From Betaproteobacteria bacterium (GTDB taxonomy: Bacteria > Pseudomonadota > Gammaproteobacteria > Burkholderiales > Usitatibacteraceae): DNA of 64,000 nucleotides. The notes below the pieces were generated by a model that did no database searches, was not told the DNA's origin, and worked only from the letters and a program-made list of their open reading frames with translations. How positions within the stretch are numbered: position 1 is the first letter of the stretch; every line of letters starts with the position of its first letter. The translations under genes were made by a program, and so were the position numbers. Positions 34,427-42,034 of the stretch are shown here, piece after piece. The stretch covers positions 1-64,000 of the forward strand of contig JAEUMY010000021.1 in NCBI GenBank assembly GCA_016791265.1, written 5' to 3'.

Positions 34427-34807
34427 TCACGCCTGTAACGGAACGTAGAACTGCAAGCCATTCCCATCAGGATCCCGAACATGAAACTCGCGCGTGCCCC
34501 ATGCCGTATCCCAAACCGGTCTCAAATCTGACGCGACACCAGCAACACTGAATTCCTGAAAGAGCCCATCAACATCGGCCACCAGAAAGCGATAGACCGG
34601 ACGGTCTCCGCCGGGTGCCCAACTCGCAGCGTCCTGCCACTGCAGGTGCAACTCCACGCCGTCGCGCCGCAAGGCGGCGTAGCGCGGGTCCTCTGCCGAA
34701 TCCAGAAAGGCGATTGAAAATCCCAAGCGTTCAAAGAAGCCCGCTGTCGCAAGCACATTGCCGCACCCCAGCACCGGCTGCACTGCCAAAATTCGTGGAT
34801 TGCGCAT
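34427..34807 (-). CDS. VOC-superfamily (glyoxalase/bleomycin-resistance-like) protein
   Basis: 126 residues from the ATG at 34807 with GGAGGG upstream. The beta-alpha-beta-beta-beta repeats of the vicinal oxygen chelate fold are visible: LAVQPVLGCGNVLATAGFFERLGFSI, then YRFLVADVDGLFQEF and the closing HVRDPDGNGLQFYVPL, which carries a typical Asp-Pro-Asp-Gly turn and a metal-ligand-like Glu/Gln position. Could be a resistance protein, a glyoxalase relative or a binding protein. It precedes the membrane gene by 45 bases on the same strand. Confidence 0.8.
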   Translation of the reverse strand: MRNPRILAVQPVLGCGNVLATAGFFERLGFSIAFLDSAEDPRYAALRRDGVELHLQWQDAASWAPGGDRPVYRFLVADVDGLFQEFSVAGVASDLRPVWDTAWGTREFHVRDPDGNGLQFYVPLQA

Positions 34808-34853
34808 GGCACCCTCCAGTCGACTGTCGAGTTCCCGCCCCATTCCGAGGCAA

Positions 34854-35213
34854 TCAACCCTTGGGATGATGATTAAACACGCGGAGGCGCACCCAGCCCG
34901 ACGCAAACGCGGCAACCGCGAAGATGCCCGAGTAGGCCAGAAGAAACGCGATGCCAAGTGGAAACAACGGACCGATGGGCAGGAAAATCAGCTCGTAAGC
35001 GGCCTGACCGATCACACTGCCAAGATAATTCGCCCAAACGGGACGTGGGCAAATGGCGCCGGCGAGAACACCGGACAGCGCGAGCGCGACAACGTAGTAG
35101 GACCCGCCCGCATCCCAAGGCTCGCGGTGGCCGGTCAGCCATGACGATAAGGCCCAGATGCCCGCGCCCAGAACCATCGCCAACAAGAGCGTCCGCAGGG
35201 AATCGGCTCTCAT
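34854..35213 (-). CDS. hypothetical membrane protein
   Basis: 119 residues with three or four hydrophobic segments (LLLAMVLGAGIWALSSWL, YVVALALSGVLAGAI, YELIFLPIGPLFPLGIAFLLAYSGIFAVAAFA). No charged catalytic motif. It lies in a series of small same-strand accessory genes (VOC protein, membrane proteins). Function unknown. Confidence 0.6.
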   Translation of the reverse strand: MRADSLRTLLLAMVLGAGIWALSSWLTGHREPWDAGGSYYVVALALSGVLAGAICPRPVWANYLGSVIGQAAYELIFLPIGPLFPLGIAFLLAYSGIFAVAAFASGWVRLRVFNHHPKG

Positions 35214-35403
35214 CGCTTTGGCTCCAGGCGCGCGGCAGAAGCCTTGTGGGTGAGACTGCGCGATGAAGACGACGAGTTGTCCGGCCCGAGAGCGAATTCA
35301 CGGAGCCGCCAGCCCGACCCAACCCCGTCCCGCGACTGGGTTTGTCGCTGCCGATCTCGCCGACCACATGACAGCGCTGCGCGAGATCCGGACGCAGATC
35401 GAT

Positions 35404-35811
35404 TCATCTCGGCCCGAAAAGAAGTTGACCCAGCATGCGATACGGTAGCAGCGTGAATGCGCCAGCGATCACCAGGCCAGCGAACAACGACATCATGGTT
35501 AGACGATGGCCCCGGACATTGCCTCCGCGGACAAACAGGATCGCAGTCGGCAAACCGATCAGAACCGCGACGCTGAGGCCATGGATGAGGCTCAGCCGGT
35601 CGCGCGCGTGAATGGCAAATGACGTCACCGCGCTGAATAGCATCAGCGTCACCCAGAGCCATCCCAATACCTTGTGAGAGGCGGTCCCTTTGCGTCTGGC
35701 AAGGACGGCAGCGCCAATCAGCAGCGCGACCACCGCCGCGAACATGTGGGCATGCACGTACCACGGCGCGTTGGCAAAGCTATGAATGATCGGCGGAGTC
35801 GCAGTGCTCAT
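35404..35811 (-). CDS. DUF2306-type membrane protein
   Basis: 135 residues from the ATG at 35811 with GGAAGG directly upstream. Four membrane segments contain paired histidines: YVHAHMFAAVVALLIGAAVLARRKGTASHKVLGWLWV, then SFAIHARD, IHGLSVAVLIGLP and RGHRLTMMSLFAGLVIAGAFTLLP. The HxH and H-K/R pattern matches the DUF2306 family of predicted heme-like or quinone-like membrane proteins, whose role is not established. The 190 bases on its 3' side (35214-35403) hold no gene I can support. Confidence 0.75.
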   Translation of the reverse strand: MSTATPPIIHSFANAPWYVHAHMFAAVVALLIGAAVLARRKGTASHKVLGWLWVTLMLFSAVTSFAIHARDRLSLIHGLSVAVLIGLPTAILFVRGGNVRGHRLTMMSLFAGLVIAGAFTLLPYRMLGQLLFGPR

Positions 35812-35846
35812 TCACCTTCCTTGTTCAGCGGCCAAGCCAGCACAGT

Positions 35847-35884
35847 GGCAGCGCGCCCTGCGAATATTCGCAGGGCGCGCTGCC
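35847..35884. terminator. 38-bp perfect palindrome, probable terminator
   Basis: Both 19-base arms (35847-35865 and 35866-35884) match perfectly, with palindrome copy 16 at the centre. It lies between the rhodanese gene stop and the DUF2306 gene, where a terminator is expected. There is no loop in the DNA sense and no T-run, so it may be a cruciform-forming site instead. Confidence 0.6.
35860..35871. repeat. palindrome GCGAATATTCGC, copy 16
   Basis: Exact centre of the 38-bp palindrome; 14-mer form. Confidence 0.95.
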
Positions 35885-35960
35885 CTGTCTGGATGCCCGG
35901 CGATGCACTCTCAATTGAACGTGGCTGCTTAAGAGTGTCGCTGCTGAAAAACGTCGCTGC

Positions 35961-37637
35961 TTAAGGCACCCACACTTTCACATCCGGAAAGCCCATCAAC
36001 TTCAACACCAGGTAGTTTACTGCGGCTGCCCCGGCATCCTCGCCCACAGTAACCAATTCCGCATATCGCGGAATTCCCGCGTCACTCATCAGCTTCCACA
36101 AGTCCTTGGCCGCCTTGGGCGTGCCATCGGGCCGAAGCATTTCGGTGTAAGGCAACTGCACGACTTTGCCGGGCGGGGTCTTCCCCAGTGGCTTCGTGTC
36201 AGACACTACGAACACCTTGGGATAAAGCCCGCGCGTTTCGCCCGCGTTGCGAATGATGGTGGCGCCGCGGGGGCTGGCCTGATACGCGCGCTTCACCACA
36301 GGCGGCGCAGCCGAAGCTTTCGCCGCATCATTCACCGCCAGCCCCTTGGTCGCCGCCAATTCCAACCCTTCCGGCAGCACCGACACGCGCTTCTGGCCCG
36401 CCGCTTCCAGCGCGACGTAGACCAATGCGGCATCCGGCGTAATCCCGCTGCCGGCCATCACCAGTGCCTCGTTGTTGACATTGACGCCAGCTTCGCCAAA
36501 GAGCGAGGCCAACTTGGCTGGATCGTGCAGATGCGGACGCACCGTCGCTGCCGGCACGTTCAGCGCGAAGCGAGCGTGACGAAACTTGAAGTCCTCGACC
36601 GGCCGCGCGTCGATGAAGTCGATGGCCGAGTTGCGATACATGCGCATCATCGCCCCGCCCCAGGTCTTGGCCCACGTCGTGTCGCGCATCATTTGCGGCG
36701 CCGAGTAGGTCCAGAACGGCAGGCCACGATCATCCTGCAACCAACCGACCTGGGACTCGCGGAACAGGCGTACGTCTTCGTGCTCCAGGATGAACTTGAG
36801 CGCGAAGAACGGCACCGCCGCCGCCACGCCGCCGCCGCAGTGGCTGTACACCGTCTGGCCAGGCTTCACGCCAAGGTAGTCGAACATGCGGCGCAGCTCC
36901 TCCGGCGACTTGAATGTGCGGTCGGCATTGAAGAAATCGCGCGCGGGCAGCATCACACTGTTGGGAATGTGACCGGTGCGATCGAAGAAGCCCTTTTCGC
37001 CAAAGTGGTTGTCGGGTTCCAGCGCTTCGATGAGCGTGGCCTTCTTCGGGTCACCGGACGCGACCAGCACGTCGGGCAGACGCACGCGCACGGCTTCGCG
37101 CGTCTGGGTCACGCGAAAGTTGCCAGCCTCCGGCTTCGCGGTGGGCGTCGCGGTGACTTCCCCTCCCTCGGCTTTCCACTTCTCCAGCCCGCCATCCAGC
37201 AACAGCAATCGATTCGGCGGAAAGCCGTGATAGTAGAGATCGTAGAAGAGGTGATGGGACCACATGGGCTGAAAGTCGGACATCGCATCGCCCTGCTCAT
37301 AAACCACGATGAGCGAATCGTCCTTGATGCCATAACCGCGATAGCGTGCTTCCATGCGCTCTGGCGACATCTCCTGCACACCATGGGCGAGGATGCTTGC
37401 ACTGATTGCGCCGGGAATGTGACCCTTCATGTAGGCGGGTGGTGCGGAGGCGTCGAGCAGCACCAAATCCTTCCGCGCAAGATTGCGTTTCAGCCATTCG
37501 ACGCTCACCAGATTGCCGGTGCGGCCGGGCTCGGCTTTGGTCTGCGCGAACGCGATGGGGGACGTTGCGAGAAAGAACGCCGCGAAGAAGAAACCAGCGA
37601 GACGCCGGCCGAACAGCGGAACGGAAAGGAACAGCAT
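35961..37637 (-). CDS. exported multi-rhodanese sulfurtransferase-like protein
   Basis: 558 residues with GGAGGT before the ATG and a signal peptide of about 31 residues (ending AFAQ). At least three rhodanese modules follow. The first (about 42-165) has LLDASAPPAYMKGHIPGAI but no catalytic cysteine (VVYEQGDAM in its place). The second (about 185-325) has the active-site loop YSHCGGGVAAA. The third (about 340-440) reads IDFIDARPVEDFKFRHARFALNVPAA with VMAGSGITPDA in place of the cysteine loop. A final rhodanese-like half may follow. Only the second module looks catalytic. Periplasmic sulfur transfer or cyanide/thiosulfate handling is possible. Divergent from the LytS-type kinase gene. Confidence 0.85.
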   Translation of the reverse strand: MLFLSVPLFGRRLAGFFFAAFFLATSPIAFAQTKAEPGRTGNLVSVEWLKRNLARKDLVLLDASAPPAYMKGHIPGAISASILAHGVQEMSPERMEARYRGYGIKDDSLIVVYEQGDAMSDFQPMWSHHLFYDLYYHGFPPNRLLLLDGGLEKWKAEGGEVTATPTAKPEAGNFRVTQTREAVRVRLPDVLVASGDPKKATLIEALEPDNHFGEKGFFDRTGHIPNSVMLPARDFFNADRTFKSPEELRRMFDYLGVKPGQTVYSHCGGGVAAAVPFFALKFILEHEDVRLFRESQVGWLQDDRGLPFWTYSAPQMMRDTTWAKTWGGAMMRMYRNSAIDFIDARPVEDFKFRHARFALNVPAATVRPHLHDPAKLASLFGEAGVNVNNEALVMAGSGITPDAALVYVALEAAGQKRVSVLPEGLELAATKGLAVNDAAKASAAPPVVKRAYQASPRGATIIRNAGETRGLYPKVFVVSDTKPLGKTPPGKVVQLPYTEMLRPDGTPKAAKDLWKLMSDAGIPRYAELVTVGEDAGAAAVNYLVLKLMGFPDVKVWVP

Positions 37638-37857
37638 ATTGACCTCCGTGAGCGAAAAGTGCGCCCACTGTCACCCCGTTTCGAAGCCCGATACACCCCG
37701 TTCCGACCGGAAGTGCCGCATCCGGCGCCAGCCACGGCCGGCGGCGACGAGCCACGCTTTAGGGTGCTGGTCCGCTTGGCGCGTCAGAGGGAAGCCGCAT
37801 CGCCGAAATGGCACCGCCGATTTGGTCTGGGCATTCCGCGCTGGTATCGTGACGGTC

Positions 37858-38973
37858 ATGTCATCAATTCCTCCCGCAACTGGTTCGGCACCAGCACCGC
37901 TGTCCACGCCCGCCTCGCACGGCACGCTCGCGAGGCTGTTCGCCTGGCGCCGGGTCAAGGTCACCCTCATCACCTGCGCCATTTTCTTCATCCTGCTGGT
38001 CGGTAGCTGGGAAGCGCCTAAGTGGATGCTCGTCACCCGCATTCTCATCATTGGCACTTCGATGTTGCTGGCATTCGGCATCCTGGAGAAGTGGCCTCGC
38101 AACCTGCCACCTTGGCTCGCGCGCTGGGCGCTACAGGTGCTGGGCGTCGCGGCGATCACACCTATTGCCGCATTTGCGGCGTATACGGTGACGCTCATGC
38201 CACTCTGGCCTTGGTGGACGACGGAGAAGCGAATGACGGGCTGGTTCAGCATGACGATGTTCGGCTTGCTCGTCGGCCCGTGGATCACCGTGGCAGCCCT
38301 CTTCCGCCAGATCAAGGACGAGGCGCGCAATCAGGCCCTCTCCTTTGAACTGGAAAAGAGCGAGCTGGAGCGGAACGCGCTGGATGCCCGCATGCGCCTC
38401 CTGCAAGCCCAGGTGGAGCCGCATTTTCTTTTCAACACCCTTGCGAATATTCGCGAGTTGGTCATCGCCGGTTCTCCGCGCGCGCCACAGGTGCTGGACA
38501 GTCTCATCGCGTATTTGCGTGCCGCCGTGCCGCGACTGAAGGATCCGGCGGCCACGCTGGGCCAGGAACTGGATCTGGTGCGAGCCTACCTTGAAGTCAT
38601 GCACATGCGCATGCCGGATCGCCTCAAGTTCTCGCTCGACGCCGATGACTGCGCGCGCAACCTCGCCTTCCCGCCCATGGCGCTCCTCACGCTGGTCGAG
38701 AACGCCATGCGCCACGGCATCGATCCGTCCGAAGAAGGGGGCACCATCGACATCCACGCCTGCTGCACCAAGGACAATCGCTGCCGCGTGCAAGTGCGCG
38801 ACTCCGGCCGGGGATTGCCCGCCGGTGCCACCGCGGAAGGCACCGGGCTCCCCAACCTGCGCGAGCGCCTGCAACTCGCCTTCGCTGGCGACGCGTCATT
38901 GAGACTCGTGCCCATCACCCCGCACGGCGTCTCGGCCGAGCTCGACTTTCCCGCACGCAAGGTGGCGCCATGA
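37858..38973 (+). CDS. LytS/YehU-type sensor histidine kinase
   Basis: 371 residues from the ATG at 37858. Four membrane segments occupy about 30-150 (VTLITCAIFFILLVGSW, ILIIGTSMLLAFGIL, ALQVLGVAAITPIAAFAAYTV, FGLLVGPWITVAAL). A coiled coil then leads to the histidine box QAQVEPHFLFNTLANIREL. The ATPase domain has LVENAMRHGID, DSGRGLP and GTGLPNLRERL. There is no large sensor domain. Palindrome copy 17 encodes ANIR inside the conserved histidine box. The stop overlaps the response-regulator start (ATGA), so the two form a pair. Confidence 0.93.
   Translation: MSSIPPATGSAPAPLSTPASHGTLARLFAWRRVKVTLITCAIFFILLVGSWEAPKWMLVTRILIIGTSMLLAFGILEKWPRNLPPWLARWALQVLGVAAITPIAAFAAYTVTLMPLWPWWTTEKRMTGWFSMTMFGLLVGPWITVAALFRQIKDEARNQALSFELEKSELERNALDARMRLLQAQVEPHFLFNTLANIRELVIAGSPRAPQVLDSLIAYLRAAVPRLKDPAATLGQELDLVRAYLEVMHMRMPDRLKFSLDADDCARNLAFPPMALLTLVENAMRHGIDPSEEGGTIDIHACCTKDNRCRVQVRDSGRGLPAGATAEGTGLPNLRERLQLAFAGDASLRLVPITPHGVSAELDFPARKVAP
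38443..38454. repeat. palindrome GCGAATATTCGC, copy 17
   Basis: In the histidine kinase gene, ANIR frame, directly after the HFLFNTL motif; flanks T and G. Confidence 0.95.
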
Positions 38974-39758
38974 ATGCACCCACAGCACTTATTGCTGATG
39001 ACGAGCCGCTGCTCCGCGAGTCGTTGATCCGCCTGCTGGGCCAGGCGTGGCCCGAGCTGCAAGTCATCGCTGAAGTGAAGAACGGCCGCCTCGCGGTGGA
39101 AGCCTACGAAGCGCAGAAGCCGGATGTCTGCTTCCTCGACATCCACATGCCCGGCCTCTCCGGCATCGAAGCCGCGCGCTTCATCGGCCGCCGCGCGCAC
39201 ATCGTGTTCGTCACCGCGTTCGATCAGTACGCGTTGCAGGCCTTCGACCAGGGCGCGGTCGACTACCTCGTGAAGCCCGTGGAAGTCGCCCGCCTCAACG
39301 ACACGGTGCGCCGATTGAAAGATCGCGTGCAGCGCACCGAGCCCGCGCCGCTACCCGAAGCACTGCTCGAACAACTGGCCGCACGCATGGCTGGCGGCGC
39401 CACACCGTCAAACAACGCGAATATTCGCTGGTTCAAAGTCTCAGTCGGCCAGAACCTGAAGCTGGTGAAAGCCGACGAGATCGACTTCTTCCGCGCCGAG
39501 GACAAGTACACCCTGGTCGCGTGGCACACGACGGAAGGCAAGCCTGCCGAAGGCCTCATCCGCACGCCGCTGAAAGAGCTGCTGCCGCAGCTCGATCCGG
39601 AGGCGTTCCTGCAGGTCCACCGCTCCGTGCTGGTGAGTCTCGAAGCCATCAGCCATGTCGTGCGCGGAACCAACGAGACGGCGGACATTCATCTCAAGCA
39701 CCGGCCCGAGGTGTTGCCGGTGAGCCGGACGTTCTTGCATCACTTCAGGATGATGTGA
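38970..39758 (+). CDS. LytTR-family response regulator
   Basis: 262 residues. The receiver domain covers about 1-120 (LIADDEP, phospho-Asp in VCFLDIHMPGLSG, Thr in FVTAFDQYAL, Lys in YLVKPVE). A linker follows with palindrome copy 18 read as ANIR at about 150. The LytTR DNA-binding domain closes the protein (WFKVSVGQNLKLVKADEIDFF ... FLQVHRSVLVSLEAISHV). It works with the preceding kinase. Its C-terminal 342 bases are repeated 0.7 kb downstream. Confidence 0.95.
   Translation: MNAPTALIADDEPLLRESLIRLLGQAWPELQVIAEVKNGRLAVEAYEAQKPDVCFLDIHMPGLSGIEAARFIGRRAHIVFVTAFDQYALQAFDQGAVDYLVKPVEVARLNDTVRRLKDRVQRTEPAPLPEALLEQLAARMAGGATPSNNANIRWFKVSVGQNLKLVKADEIDFFRAEDKYTLVAWHTTEGKPAEGLIRTPLKELLPQLDPEAFLQVHRSVLVSLEAISHVVRGTNETADIHLKHRPEVLPVSRTFLHHFRMM
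39417..39428. repeat. palindrome GCGAATATTCGC, copy 18
   Basis: In the response regulator linker, ANIR frame; marks the left edge of the segment duplicated at 40455-40805. Confidence 0.95.
39417..39758 (+). repeat. LytTR-domain direct repeat, unit A
   Basis: The parent copy. It runs from the palindrome to the stop codon and is about 93 percent identical by eye to 40455-40805. Homology stops at the palindrome on the left and at the stop codon on the right. Confidence 0.9.
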
Positions 39759-39848
39759 TGCGATTCAATTTGGCCGGCCCGAGTGATTCAAGGCTAGCCA
39801 ACGCCTGACAGTAGGATTGACACCAAAGTCCCCGCGACTCAATTCTGG

Positions 39849-40142
39849 CTACAAGCGGTGTGCGCCATGTGACGGGTCGCGACTGTGATGACGCACCACC
39901 AGGATGCGGATGCCACCGCCAACATGTCGATAAATGACCGAATACGGGAAGCCCTGCAGCGAACATGCTCTGCGTTCATCGGCGGTCGGCGCGCCGAGAG
40001 CAGGAAACCTTTCAAGCACCTCAACAATCCTCACGAACTCATCCAGGAAGCGCATCGCCAGTTTGGAACCGCCCTCTTGCCTATAGAAGCGCGCCGCTTC
40101 CGCAAGGTCCTGCTCCGCGCCCGGATGCAGTGAGCGGCTCAA
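39849..40142 (-). CDS. RelE/ParE-type toxin
   Basis: 97 residues from a TTG that overlaps the antitoxin stop (TTGA). The fold pattern is clear: LHPGAEQDLAEAARFYRQEGG (helical hairpin), FPALGAPTADERRACSLQGFPYSVIYRHVGGGIRILVVRHHSRDP (beta sheet with basic residues). ParE-like toxins inhibit gyrase or cleave mRNA on the ribosome. It forms a module with the short antitoxin gene upstream, oriented against the LytTR copies on either side. Confidence 0.88.
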   Translation of the reverse strand: MSRSLHPGAEQDLAEAARFYRQEGGSKLAMRFLDEFVRIVEVLERFPALGAPTADERRACSLQGFPYSVIYRHVGGGIRILVVRHHSRDPSHGAHRL

Positions 40143-40363
40143 GAGAGCTCGCGCCTCAGCCGTGCAACGACCGCGTCGGCTGAAACCGGCTCAACCGTTC
40201 CGGCCTCGATTTCGGCATCACGCTCGGACGCAACTTTGTCCCACGCGGCGTCTCTGGCCCGGTCTGCGTCGAGACTCATAATGACCTGATCCAGCAACTT
40301 GGCTCTGTCCTGCGGCGACAGTCGCAAGACTTCAATGGCGAGCGCTTCAACGGGTGCGGTCAT
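40139..40363 (-). CDS. addiction-module antitoxin (PF09720-type)
   Basis: 74 residues from the ATG at 40363 (AGGAG upstream). ALAIEVLRLSPQDRAKLLDQVIMSLDAD and a second helical half (AAWDKVASERDAEIEAGTVEPVSADAVVARLRREL) are the pattern of the short helical antitoxins found with ParE/RelE toxins. The start codon overlaps that of the plus-strand truncated LytTR frame (CATG shared). It neutralises the adjacent toxin. Confidence 0.85.
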   Translation of the reverse strand: MTAPVEALAIEVLRLSPQDRAKLLDQVIMSLDADRARDAAWDKVASERDAEIEAGTVEPVSADAVVARLRRELS

Positions 40364-40454
40364 GGATGCAACTCCTGTGCAGGAAAACTTGAACTGTAGA
40401 TTGCCATACGAGCCGGCTGCGCTGCAATACAAGACACGTGTTGCAGAGCACATT

Positions 40455-40466
40455 GCGAATATTCGC
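40455..40466. repeat. palindrome GCGAATATTCGC, copy 19
   Basis: Left boundary of the truncated LytTR copy, ANIR frame; flanks T and T. Confidence 0.95.
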
Positions 40467-40805
40467 TGGAATCATTGGCTGAAGGTGTTGGTCGGCCAGA
40501 ACCTGAAGCTCGTGAAAGCAGACGAGATCGATTTCTTCCGCGCCGAAGACAAGTACGCGCTGGTCGCGTGGCACACGGCGGACGGCAAGCCGGCCGAGGG
40601 CCTCATCCGCACGCCGCTGAAAGAACTGCTCCCGCAGCTCGATCCGGAGGCGTTCCTGCAGGTCCACCGCTCAGTGCTGGTGAGCCTCGAAGCCATCAGC
40701 CATGTCGTGCGCGGGGCCAACGAGACGGCAGATATTCATCTCAAGCATCGGCCCGAGGTGCTGCCGGTGAGCCGGACGTTCTTGCATCACTTCAGGATGA
40801 TGTGA
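40455..40805 (+). repeat. LytTR-domain direct repeat, unit B
   Basis: Second copy of 39417-39758. It has a nine-base longer, diverged segment just after the palindrome and otherwise scattered, mostly third-position changes. Confidence 0.9.
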
Positions 40806-41083
40806 GCTGAGTAAGCTCATCGACGGCCGATCCCCCTGAACCGTTGCTTCTGCCTGCACCAAGAACTTAAACTGAGATCCATGCAGTGAATCCGCGCGGG
40901 TCCTGATTCACTGACTGCAATTCAGGAAGTGCAGTCACGATTGAGTGCGCGGCTTGTTAATGTCGCACTCACGCAACATCGAGGGCAATATGTATCGATC
41001 TATCAAAGCGTTGCATGCGAATTTCGATGCGCTGATAACAGGCGTTCCGGGTTGTTATCAGGCGTTTCTGCGTGATAAATCTA
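40806..41083. other. region between the LytTR copy and the cassette array
   Basis: No gene supported. It has an inverted repeat CTGATAACA (41032-41040) / TGTTATCAG (41053-41061) with a 12-base spacer, and lower GC than its left neighbour. Its right end is the core site GTTGGGC. It could be the residue of an attI or a lost cassette, but no attI motif can be proved. Confidence 0.35.
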
Positions 41084-41090
41084 GTTGGGC
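41084..41090 (+). other. cassette array entry core site (GTTGGGC)
   Basis: Matches the GTTRRRY-type core. Its TTGGGC half is complementary to the R'' box of attC-1, as expected for the junction in front of the first cassette. Confidence 0.65.
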
Positions 41091-41102
41091 GGCAAGGAAA
41101 CT

Positions 41103-41357
41103 ATGAGCGTTGAACTCTTAGCGGCACCACTGAAGAAGATCCTTGATGCGGAGTTGGCGCTGGGGAATTCCATCCAGGAAGTTTCGGATTGGCCGCCAAA
41201 GTGCCACCTGCTGGTAGTCCTGAAGCGTCCCTTTAGTCGGTCGTACGAGCTCGAAAGGCATGTAGAGTTCGCTGAGCTCAATGATCGCCATTACTGGAAG
41301 GCTGAGTACAGGTATCGAGAGGGTGTTCAGTGTTTGGCTTGTGGGTTTGGCAGCTAG
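41103..41357 (+). CDS. cassette 1 hypothetical protein
   Basis: 84 residues with AAGGAAA before the ATG. It opens MSVELLAAPLKKILDAELAL and has short strands such as KCHLLVVLKRPFSRSYEL and EYRYREGVQCLACGF. No signal peptide or known motif. It fills the first gene cassette almost completely, ending ten bases before attC-1, and has the lower GC typical of cassette genes. Function unknown. Confidence 0.6.
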   Translation: MSVELLAAPLKKILDAELALGNSIQEVSDWPPKCHLLVVLKRPFSRSYELERHVEFAELNDRHYWKAEYRYREGVQCLACGFGS

Positions 41358-41366
41358 TGTGTTGCC

Positions 41367-41430
41367 GCCCAACAATTCGTTGCAGGCACGACGGCCCTGA
41401 CGGGCCGCGGCCTGAACTCAAACGTTGGGC
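41367..41430 (+). other. attC site 1
   Basis: 64 bases bounded by GCCCAAC (R'') and GTTGGGC (R'). The inner L boxes TTCGTTGCAGGC and GCCTGAACTCAAACG are imperfectly complementary, and the centre folds as GGCCC-TGAC-GGGCC. This is the standard integron recombination site layout. Confidence 0.85.
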
Positions 41431-41454
41431 GCCTAAGTACGTGGAGTGCTAACC

Positions 41455-41946
41455 ATGAAGAAGTTTCTGTTCGCATTTGTCGTTCTTGGAATCATTCCGT
41501 TCGGTGCTTCTGCTGAGACCGAGTGCAGTGATCGCCCTGAATGCTGGCCCGAGGGAAGCTCTATGCGTACGGGCCTTCTTTTGGTTCAGCAACAGGAATC
41601 GACTGAGAAGATGTTGGCGGTGAAACACGAAGAACTATTAAAGCTCGTGTCCTCTTCATCTGAAAGTGAAGTCAAGGTTGATGAAAGGCTTTTGGCTGCT
41701 CTTGGAACTCAACAGAAAGCTTGGCTGAAGTACAGAGATGAGGAATGTGAACTGATCGGCTCTCTTACCGGAGCCGGTGGAACTTGGCCATCTACCTATG
41801 CCCGTCGGTGTGCAGCTAACCATACAGAGCAGCGCTTGCGTCGAGTGAAATCTGCGATCCGGTGCATTGAGAAAATCCCCGCTGAAAAGCGGCTTTTTGA
41901 GCAGAATAGCTGTTTGCAACAGCTTGCTCCCCTTACTAACAAGTAG
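41455..41946 (+). CDS. cassette 2: LprI/DUF1311-type exported protein
   Basis: 163 residues from the ATG at 41455 with GGAG upstream. A clean signal peptide MKKFLFAFVVLGIIPFGASA comes first. The second half carries the lysozyme-inhibitor LprI-like pattern: AWLKYRDEECELIG, then YARRCAANHTEQRLRRVKS, with conserved cysteines. Such proteins are periplasmic and some inhibit lysozyme. It is the gene of the second cassette, between attC-1 and attC-2. Confidence 0.75.
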   Translation: MKKFLFAFVVLGIIPFGASAETECSDRPECWPEGSSMRTGLLLVQQQESTEKMLAVKHEELLKLVSSSSESEVKVDERLLAALGTQQKAWLKYRDEECELIGSLTGAGGTWPSTYARRCAANHTEQRLRRVKSAIRCIEKIPAEKRLFEQNSCLQQLAPLTNK

Positions 41947-41968
41947 GCCTAGGGTGGCGGCCATAGGC

Positions 41969-42031
41969 GCCCAACCATTCGCTGCAGGCCGACGGCCCTG
42001 ACGGGCCGCGGCCTGAGCTCAAACGTTAGCA
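41969..42031 (+). other. attC site 2
   Basis: 63 bases from GCCCAAC to GTTAGCA. The interior is nearly identical to attC-1 (CTGCAGGC ... GGCCCTGACGGGCC ... GCCTGAGCTCAAACG). R'' pairs with the core in front of this cassette, and the R' half TTAGCA belongs to cassette 3. Confidence 0.87.
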
Positions 42032-42034
42032 GCC

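Larger units (their letters stand above)
40362..40805 (+). pseudogene. truncated LytTR response-regulator copy
   Basis: A 147-residue frame whose last ~116 residues duplicate the LytTR domain of the regulator at 38970-39758. There is no receiver domain. Upstream sequence (MDATPVQENLNCRLPYEP...) is unrelated. It could be read as a DNA-binding-only protein, since most differences from the parent are synonymous and the frame is open. No good ribosome binding site is seen, so a pseudogene is the cautious call. Confidence 0.6.

Noticed and set aside
36525..38006. 493-codon plus-strand frame opposite the rhodanese gene
   Set aside because: His/Arg-rich antisense translation without domains.
41032..41061. 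Inverted repeat as a further attC site
   Set aside because: Only 30 bases long, and the ends do not fit RYYYAAC/GTTRRRY.
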